Assembly: GCA_009746045.1 (NCBI GenBank)
Contig: RPFO01000002.1
Span: forward strand, 381,744-445,743
From: Mesostigma viride
Taxonomy: Eukaryota > Streptophyta > Mesostigmatophyceae > Mesostigmatales > Mesostigmataceae
Reading direction: 5' to 3'
DNA length: 64,000 nucleotides
The position numbers and the translations under genes are program-made. This document shows, one piece after another, positions 56,062 through 64,000 of the stretch (position 1 is the first letter of the stretch; each line of letters opens with the position of its first letter). The notes beneath the pieces are model-generated. The model searched no databases and was not told where the DNA came from. It worked only from the letters and a program-made list of their open reading frames with translations.

Positions 56062-56841
56062 TGTAACGACTAAAAATGATCATCAACATCATCCACAGTC
56101 CAATATGAAAGATCTTTTACCTGGGTTGCTTTCCTGAGTCGCAGAACTTCAAGTATCCAAGCAACGTTGAGATGGAAATTCCACAGCACGTGATTTAGGG
56201 AATCACAACCCCTTGTAGACACAAAGACAAGCTCGTGTATAGACGGCCTCTGTGGAACTGAAGGTCGTCTATAGCCAAGGGGCTCTTATGGATTGGACAA
56301 CAAAGCCAAGCTTTATTATACCATGGTGAATCAAAACCAACGTAGCAACAATGGCGACCCCACGTCCTTGATATCGACGTGCTTGTCGAGCTTGCTCCAA
56401 CCTTAGCCTGAAGAGAACCAATCAGAACCATGGAATCCTATACAAGATCTTCGTATCCATCCTAGTCACACAAAACAGAACAACACCACACACAGCCTGG
56501 CAGAATCTTTCCATGAGATCTTAGATCTGTCGTGAGCACTGAAGTCCCAAAGGAGCATTTAAGACTCAATAGTACCAACTAACAAACTACAACCCCACGT
56601 GGATCAGGCCACGACCAATGAGGGCTCCTATCAGTAGTATCAGCCAACAAACTACAACCCTACGTGGATCAGGCCACGACCAATGAGGGTTCCTATCAGT
56701 TGGCTGACAAAGTATCAGCTCCAAGTACCGTCGTCTTAGAAACCTCATAACTTTCTCAATACTGATCCAAAAGTCCTCGAATAAAAGCCAAACATTCACA
56801 AAACAAAGGATGTAACAACAAAGTCATTTTTGCTTGTTACA
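56062..56841 (-). mobile_element. 3' LTR of the gypsy chromovirus
   Basis: 780 bp. On the minus strand it starts TGTAACAAG and ends CGTTACA (TG...CA, inverted TGTAAC/GTTACA). It is preceded directly by a purine tract ending TTGAGGGGGAGATA, the plus-strand primer site. Inside, a ~62-bp unit (CGTGGATCAGGCCACGACCA) is duplicated in tandem at about 56578-56706. Confidence 0.85.
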
Positions 56842-57255
56842 TATCTCCCCCTCAAAACTGGACCTCCCAGGTCCAATAGCCAACTCTTGAAGGCAGAGGA
56901 ACATTGAACAGAAATCCACCATCTCTTGGGAAAAGCAGATGGGTTTTTACATCCCTGAAAACAGGGCCTCCTATCTCATAACATCTAGTCACAGGTCTCT
57001 ACAGCAAACAAGTCACTACCTTATCCACTATAAAGCCAGATAAACATTTCTCATAATACAAAGTCTTCCATTCAGCATCCTGGAACCTGGAACTCTGGAC
57101 TGGAACATCAGAACTGGACTGGAGCCCCCCCCCATCATCCATCCTGGAATCCCCCCCTCACACCACAATCCAAAGCACCTTCCATACTCTTCCCCCATCC
57201 TTCCCCATCCTCTTCCTGCACAGCGCTGTTCCTCACAGGCTATACCAATCCCCAT

Positions 57256-58398
57256 TCACCCATCCTTGCCCCTGGTCCCAAACAAGGGAAACTGCTCCAC
57301 CATGTGAACCAAGTCTGGCCAGTTCCTGCTGACCTGCAGCACCATGCACGTCTCTGCAGCCCCTGCTGCCATCTGGGCAACATAACGCAGGCATGTCCCT
57401 GGGTAGGAGAGAAGCACCACAGACTGGCTCTCAGGATCCATCACCCAAGTAGAAGACGTCTTGTGCCTGCTCACCCATGACCTGTACGCCCACCAGAACT
57501 GGAGAAAGGTCTTGACCACTGACCACTTAGCACCTGTCAAAGGCACCAACACCCTCAATGGGGTCAGACGAACCTTGAGCTCCATGGTGAACTTAGGCAG
57601 CCCTGGGCTGCAGAAAAGGTTGGATGTCTCCAAAGGGAAGCACCCATTGACCGAGCTGGAAGAAGAAGGAGCCAAGTCAAAATCTCCCTGCTGCACTGAA
57701 AACTCCAACAACTCCATGTAGGAAACCTCACCCATGCTCACTGGCTGGAACTGCATGAAGGCTCCTTTCAAAGCCTCAGGCAAGGTGGTCAACATATCCT
57801 GCCCCTCTGCAGGTCTCATGTCAATCTCAGGTCCTGGAGTCAAGGCAAACATCCTGTGCAACAGGTGGCCCACAAAAGGAGAGCCAATCTCATACAGGCT
57901 GGTGTGCAACTGAGACAAGACCTCCTCCACATAACCCTCAGGGCTCACTTCCCCCTCCTCCCTGTTAAGGGCAGCCACTGCCTTGGCCAGCGTCTCACAA
58001 TGCTCACAAGGTCCCATGCACTTCCTGTGATCCACATAGGCCACCACATTCTTGACAGGTACCACATGACGAGGAATCTGAATGATGGGAGTGCTGCTGG
58101 AGCTGAGAGCTATGTTAACACCACTCCCCATCTGGGGCTGGGACAAGGACAACCCCTGGAGAAGCTCCTGTAGCTTATCCTGCTTGGAGATCACTGAATG
58201 CAAGAGCTTGTTAATGGTATCCATCTGCTGACCCCTCCTAAGGTCACGCCTGACAATACTGTCAAACAGGGATTCCACATAACTCATGGGGTTGGGGTTT
58301 TCTGGATGCATACCCGTGACCCCTTCCTCCGTGGTGGCTCCCAGGCCCACGTTGGGATACGTGAACTCCTCCTCCATCTGGGATCCCACAGCATACAC
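57256..58398 (-). CDS. Extra ORF downstream of pol in the chromovirus
   Basis: An intact 380-residue ORF between the chromodomain and the LTR, where retroviruses place env. No signal peptide or membrane segment is visible. It has an amphipathic, coiled-coil-like N-terminal third (RRGQQMDTINKLLHSVISKQ), a CMGPCEHCE motif that could bind metal, and a Trp-rich C-terminus. The reading frame is open although pol is broken. Function unknown. Confidence 0.6.
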   Translation of the reverse strand: MYAVGSQMEEEFTYPNVGLGATTEEGVTGMHPENPNPMSYVESLFDSIVRRDLRRGQQMDTINKLLHSVISKQDKLQELLQGLSLSQPQMGSGVNIALSSSSTPIIQIPRHVVPVKNVVAYVDHRKCMGPCEHCETLAKAVAALNREEGEVSPEGYVEEVLSQLHTSLYEIGSPFVGHLLHRMFALTPGPEIDMRPAEGQDMLTTLPEALKGAFMQFQPVSMGEVSYMELLEFSVQQGDFDLAPSSSSSVNGCFPLETSNLFCSPGLPKFTMELKVRLTPLRVLVPLTGAKWSVVKTFLQFWWAYRSWVSRHKTSSTWVMDPESQSVVLLSYPGTCLRYVAQMAAGAAETCMVLQVSRNWPDLVHMVEQFPLFGTRGKDG

Positions 58399-58412
58399 GA
58401 AGGAACCATTCG

Positions 58413-58765
58413 TTAGTCCTGAGATATAGGAAGGGGAGCAGTGGTTTGCACCAACTCAGTATACCAAGAAGGAAGAGTGAGCCCCTTCTTTTGGCAATAC
58501 TCCTGGACCACTTCATGGCAGTGAGTCAAGTCAGACAACCACAGCCATGTGGCAGTAGACTCTAACTCTCCTTTCCAGTGCACCTTAAACTGCAGCTGCT
58601 TGGTCCTACCCTTTCCTTTGACTCTATGAGCCACCAGCTGCTCCACTTCATATATCCTCTCCCCCTCAGTATCCAGCTCAAATGGTAATGGAGCAGACAG
58701 GCGTCCCTGCAAGGTATTGCGTTTATACAGTTTAAGCTGGGCCAGGTGAAACACGTTAGTCTTAA
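58413..58765 (-). pseudogene. Chromodomain end of the gypsy polyprotein
   Basis: Encodes VFHLAQLKLYK, then the chromodomain core IYEVEQLVAHR ... QFKVHWKGELESTATWLW, which targets integration to modified chromatin in chromoviruses. It is separated from integrase by the inserted element at 58766-60485. Confidence 0.85.
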
Positions 58766-60485
58766 CACGTCGTTCGTCACTGCACCTATTCTTAGGACTG
58801 AGTTCAACTCAGTCCTATTCTTAGGACCGAGTTTTTGGGTTTCGTAGAAAATTCGCCCAAGTCGGAATGTTTGTCAAAAAAATTCCCTCAAAATTTATTC
58901 AAATACTACGTGAAATGACCTTTCTTAGACATATTTTTGCGATTTTTTTGGATTTTGTTTGGGCGGCTAAATGTACGGTCAAAGTACAGGTGGTAAGGGT
59001 ACTTTTTCACGTGAAACGTGAGTTCCGGAAATGCACGACCTAGCCATGGCGGCTTGCGCCCATGCATACAGTTTACGTTTGCGGACGATTTAGCTGGTAA
59101 AACCCAGGAAATAGATTTTATATGTCCTAAAGATGACACAAACCAATTTTTAGCTCCCGGGGATGCGATTTACCAGGTGTCGGCACTGCTCTTGCTGGAA
59201 AAAACTGCGACCAGGCAGGTTGACGGAATTGATGACTAAATTTACTTTACGGTGCAGTTCGAAGGGTTTATATGCTTCTTTCTACTTATTATCATGCATG
59301 TGTGTAGAATTAAGTCAGTGGCAGTAAAGATTTGATGATTTCGACCACTCTGTCATGTCATGGTTTGTGTGCCGCAAATGTCACTTTTGCGGGCACCGCC
59401 TGGGCCAAGATAACGCCATCCGTGCACGGTAAAGCTGAAATATCGTCACCTCATCGTTTTGTTATGTTCTTACATGAGTTTGAGCTTGCAAGGCGCTGTC
59501 AGTTTCGAATCTTGATGCGCTTTCTTGACCGTTGCCTGCCCCTCTCTAAACCCCCCATTTTTTATGATGTTTCCAGGCATTTGCCTTACCCTAGTGTACT
59601 TTTGCAGTTTTTTAGGCGCTGTATGGGTTTAAATACCTTCATAGATGTTAGTTATTCTTTTGCTACGTTCATACTGCGTGATTGTATGGCCATGGGCTGC
59701 ATCCAGCGTGCTTTCAAGCTTATACGGGTGAGTGAAGAATCTTGGTGATAAACCACTGTCATCATGTGCCAGCAAGTATGTTGGCCATGCCATGGCAAGG
59801 CAAAACAGTGTTAGCCATCTCTATTCTTGTTAAAAACAATTGAAATATGCTTAACCTACCCATTATATTGGTGGTTAAGGCTCATAATAAAACCCTTTGT
59901 AGGTAGGTATCAATGCCCATTCCCTACGTGCGTGCATAGGCTCTCACACATATACTAAGGTATAATATAACTGCAATATGATGATGCAAGTATGTTTTCC
60001 TGTTATGCTAGAAGGGAAATGAGTTGATTGGCATGGTTGGTTGCCACGGTGGTGTGTAGTATGACCGCACTTACATGCTTGCACATTGCTAGCAACCTCG
60101 AAACCCATTCTTAGGGCTGGTGGTTTTTGGTGAGTTTCAGGTAGAGGCTGTGGCCAAATTGAGCCCAGTTTTTTGCCATGTTTCAAGAACTATATTGTTT
60201 ACACGCCTATATTTTTTCAACATGCATATGGATTTTATTGAATTTTCCCAACTCGTCCTTCCACAGAAAATTGCCAAATCGCGAGCATGGGTTGACACCC
60301 TTGTAAAATTTTACATGATTTGGTCAACATATGATTTTTTAGGCATATGCCCAAGCATTAGCATGATATTGAGTGCTCTGATGCATATCAAACCTATGGG
60401 GTACCCCCCTACCCTTACCGCTACATGATCTCAAAGTTGGCATACTCAGTCCTATTTTTAGGACTGAGTTTTGACGTACGACGTG
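58766..60485 (+). mobile_element. 1720-bp TTAA-flanked DNA element inside gypsy
   Basis: TTAA at 58762-58765 and 60486-60489. The ends are inverted CACGTCGTTCGTCA and CACGTCGTACGTCA (13/14). Subterminal palindromes of ACTCAGTCCTA...TAGGACTGAGT type lie at about 58792-58835 and 60444-60470. Removing the element with one TTAA rejoins integrase and chromodomain in a single reading frame. Only short ORFs inside. Size and architecture parallel the element at 21525-23261, but the termini start CAC rather than CCC. Confidence 0.88.
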
Positions 60486-62896
60486 TTAAGCCTCCAGTGG
60501 GAAGGCACCTGGACTTGAACTACAGTCCCATAGTGGAAGGTATTCAGGACAGGGTAAGGTCCCAACCACAAGGGTTGCAGTTTCCTGCATTGCTCCTTTT
60601 CAGGTAGCACACGATTAGCCTCCAAGAGCACCAGGTCACCAGGAGCCACAAAGGTGTGTGTAGCCAACATCTGTTGCCAAGCATTGTTTAAATACTTGTC
60701 CTGTGTATGCAACATCTGAGCAGCCACCATACTGTGAGCTTCCTGGAAGGATGCAATCAACTGGTGGACAGAGGTTAGGCGTCTTCTGAAGGGGCCTTCA
60801 GCATCCCTATCAGGTAACTCCAGGTCAAATGGAGTCAAGGGGCACTGGCCATGGCAAATGACAAATGGAGACATTTGGTGAGGAGCCAGGGGTGAGTTGT
60901 TGATGGCAAACTCTATGAAAGGAAGTTTCTTGTCCCATTCCTTGTTATCATGGGTACAATAGTGCTTCTGGCATTCCCGTACAATACGGTTCAGCCTTTC
61001 CACAGCCCCCGTGCTGGCACACCTGTATGCTACTCCAAAGGCCAACTTAGTGTCTAGGATGTCAAAGAAGGACTTCCAAAACCCAGACATCCACAAGGGA
61101 TCCTGGTCAGTGATGATCAGTTACACGTGGCATGCCATGCAATCTGTACACCTCCTTCATGAACAACTCTACACACTGGGCTGCTGTGAGATGGGCATTG
61201 CAGGGGATGAGGTGGCACATTCTAGACAGCCTGTCCATCACCACTAGTATCCTGTCATTGCCAGCATCAGAAACAGGCAAGCCACAAATGAAGTCCATGG
61301 TCACACTGATCCAGGGTCGAAGGGGAATAGGCATGCATGGCCATATATAGGAAAGATAGGCACTGCCTGAGTCCTAACCTTATTCCTTTGGCATGAGTCA
61401 CAGGAAGCCACATAGGCCTTGATATCACGAAACATGCCAGGCCACCAAAACCTCTCTTGTACTTCATGGAGAAGCTTAGCATACCCAGGATGACACGCAG
61501 TCACGTCGTCATGGAAGCAATGCAACACAGTGGGAATGGCCATTTCTGGCACATAGACCTTCCTGGTCACTACATGATCTGCGTCCTGGGTGTGGACATA
61601 CAGGACTCCCTCCCAGTACTCCACTGGCCTGTTACCAAAGCTTCCTTCCTGAATGGCCTTAGTGGCCAGGTCCTCAGTTTTAGTGAAGGCCTTAATCACG
61701 TCCAGCAGGGCTATACTCATAGGGTTAGGCAGGACTAGCTGTTTGCCAGGTCCTAAAGGCTGCAGCTGCAGCACCTCACCCTCCTGCAGGTGACTAGTGA
61801 CTAGATGCTTGGATGACAGAACATCAGCCACTGGTGTACGTGACTTCCCCTTGATCTCAGCTGCCAATCCTCTAGACTTGGTCAGCATCCCTGGCTCCAG
61901 TATCCACTTCCTGGGCCGTCCCTTTCCCCTCCTAGGATTCTCTGTGCTTGGTTGTGTTGTGAGAGTGGGCTGGCTACCAACAGAACCCTCCCCCAGACTG
62001 CTCTGCAGTGACTGACCCCCACCCTGGACGCCTGTCGACCCTGGGACAGAGCCCTGGTCAATGAGCATCTCGTGACTAAAGCTAGCCTCTACAGGGGGTT
62101 GGCTCAGCTGGGAGGTTTGCTGGTTAGCTGCCTGTGCCCTGGTGACAGCACCACACTCTACTACAGAAACCATGGCAGCACAAATATCCAGATCCTCGTG
62201 AAATGATCCCATCAGATCCCTTCTTCTAGAGAGGGCGTCTGGCACCACATTCTGTGATCCTGGGACATACTGCACAGAGAAAGGATAGAATCCCCCTAGG
62301 TACTCCATCCACCCAGCCATCCTCTTACTCATCCTACTCTGTTCTAGCACGTGCACCAAGGGCCTGTGGTCAGTCATCAGGGTGATAGACTCTTGCCCTA
62401 GCCCATCTGTAGCACTGCTAGCCACAGAAAACTGAGCTCCCTTCAACAGATGCTCCCACTTGTGACATGCTACCACTAAACCCAGCAACTCCTGCTCATG
62501 TACAGGGTAGTTACGTTCAGCTGAGCTCATGGTTTTAGACATGTACTCCACTGGCTGTGGTCCATAGCCATGGTCTTGCATCAGCACAGCACCTATGGCG
62601 CCTTGAGAGGCATCCGACCTAACCTGATAAGGTAGATCTGGGTTGGGACCCACTAGCACAGGGGTGGATGTGAGCTTCTGCTTCAACAGGTCAAAGGCCT
62701 GCTGACACCTATCTGTCCACTCAAACTGAACATCCTTCTTGACTAACTCAAGCAAGGGGGTGGAGATGGCAGCCATGTCAGGGATAAAACGCCTGTACCA
62801 CCCCACCATGCCCAGGAAGGACTTGACATCATGTGCAGACTGCAACACAGGCCACTCAAGGATGGCAGCAATCTTAGCATTGTCAGCAGAGTGCAA
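60486..62896 (-). pseudogene. Gypsy pol remnant: RT thumb, RNase H, integrase (two frameshifts)
   Basis: Frame 1 (62896-61301) starts in the RT connection (FLGMVGWYRRFIPDM), then RNase H (VRSDASQGAIGAVLMQDHG, NYPVHEQELLGLVVAC, TDHRPLVHVL) and the integrase HHCC finger (HCFHDDVTACHPGY ... CDSCQRNK). A frameshift at about 61335 leads to VTMDFICGLPV, and another at about 61100 to ITDQDPLWMSGFW and STGAVERLNRIV, so the D,D,E residues are present but not in one frame. The element cannot make active pol. Confidence 0.88.
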
Positions 62897-64000
62897 TCGT
62901 ACGTTATACGCGTTATACGGTCACGGTGGAGTATAATGTATAATACGGTATAATACGGTATTATACGTTTTCGTACGGACACACTCAGAATACTCTGATT
63001 TTACACATTTTAAGACACCCACCATCAATCCACATGTTTTTAACACTGTTTTGGACATAATCCAAGGTTGCCCTACCCTCGGCTATACTCTATACGGTGG
63101 ATATTGTGGACACGATCGATATATTGCATGTAATACTGAGAATGTAAACGTGCGCATGCATAATTGTGTGTATGTGTATAACTGTATATATGTGGCTTTA
63201 TATTGGTTATGTTTACTTGGGTGCCTTCACTTTGATGCAAGTAATTATATATGGTAAAAAGGCCAGCAATAACTAGGGGACCGTGCAGTGGGCCAGCAAG
63301 GGGCCAACATGTTAAACATGGCTAAACAGGTGGGGATGTGATAATAAGTAACTCACATATTCTCACCTTCCATACAACAACCTTGTTTTCCAGCAGGCTG
63401 AAGAGCATGACAGGCGTCTATGAGCTCGCCAGCTCCTTGCAACGGTGATGCCGCTCCCAGGCAGCTAGGGTCCTTGACTACGCAATATAGAATGTCTACC
63501 GTGTGAAAACCTCCATACAGGAAGCGTAGCAAAGCCAGATAACTGCCCGATCAATTCTGGGTAGCTTTAGGAAGCATGGCATACGCAGCGTAAGGAAAAC
63601 CATTGAAAGCTGCGGAAAATCTGATAGCACAACTGCAACAAGTGGAGAACAAAATAGCAAGAAAAGCCCAGAAACGGCGCAAAAAGTTTCATGCCAGGTT
63701 CATTAAGAGCGCAAACAGACTGGGCGGTGACATGCGGCAAATCAACGTACCACGGCCGGCATTATTTCCTACCCAGGCGCGCAAGAAAAGCCAGCCAGCC
63801 ATGGATGGATTAACCGCGGATCGCGCAGGCCTGAACGAAATCATTTTAGAAATGACAGGAAATGGCCGCAGATCGAAGATGCTTAGGTTATTTTCATGGT
63901 GTCCGTTACTAAACGGCTCTTGCTGCATCAAAATAACCCACGAATATCGAGTTCTACCGTCGCAGGCACACATGCTAGATTATTCATCGCGGCCAAATTG
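62897..64000. other. Unassigned sequence truncating the gypsy element
   Basis: Starts with GTACGTTATACGCGTTATAC and several ACGGTATAATACGG-type inverted motifs (62897-62985), reminiscent of the subterminal palindromes in the TTAA elements. The remaining ~1 kb has no recognisable gene. It could be one end of another element running out of the window. Confidence 0.35.

Larger units (their letters stand above)
56062..62896 (-). mobile_element. 5'-truncated Ty3/gypsy chromovirus
   Basis: Minus-strand order: end of RT, RNase H, integrase, chromodomain, extra ORF, polypurine tract, 3' LTR. The 5' LTR, gag, protease and most of RT are absent: coding similarity stops at about 62896, where unrelated AT-rich DNA begins. 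A 1720-bp TTAA-flanked element sits between integrase and chromodomain. Confidence 0.9.

Overview
This is nuclear DNA of a eukaryote, most likely a green-lineage (streptophyte or prasinophyte-grade) alga. Genes are split by long GT-AG introns and exons are GC-rich. The histidine kinase resembles the plant AHK1 type. The mobile DNA is a mix of LINEs, a chromodomain Ty3/gypsy element, a hAT-like element and TTAA-inserting elements. There are no operons, bacterial genes, rRNAs, convincing tRNAs or CRISPR arrays. The species cannot be fixed from this window.

Layout. (1) 108-16191 (+): the 3' part of a hybrid sensor histidine kinase, 12 exons in the window, including a 7-nt microexon. Its introns carry large simple-repeat arrays. 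(2) 16192-25692: a repeat graveyard of LINE ends, a SINE-like repeat and a tandem segmental duplication, one copy of which is split by a 1.74-kb TTAA-flanked element. (3) 25693-38522 (+): an eight-exon gene for a chromatin protein joining SUMO-interaction motifs, an extended PHD finger and a SUV39-type pre-SET/SET/post-SET methyltransferase. (4) 38662-42689: a 4.03-kb hAT-like element with perfect terminal inverted repeats and an 8-bp target duplication. (5) 42.7-44.7 kb: LINE debris with a roughly 730-bp AATTC array. (6) 44755-46764 (-) and 48608-50804 (+): head-to-head paralogues encoding MYND zinc-finger plus helical-repeat proteins. (7) 51.1-56.0 kb: LINE fragments of both open reading frames. 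(8) 56062-62896 (-): a 5'-truncated, frameshifted chromovirus with an extra ORF after pol, split by a 1.72-kb TTAA-flanked element. (9) 62.9-64.0 kb: unassigned.

The exon chains were checked by splice phase. The kinase exons sum to 4461 nt and the SET-gene exons to 5664 nt, both divisible by three with every junction in frame. The most unusual signal is that both large genes carry decayed or near-perfect tandem copies of their own exon edges, splice sites included, just inside the flanking introns. This looks like intron growth by repeated duplication across splice junctions. The second is a conserved bulged hairpin just before the simple-sequence tails of several LINE copies.
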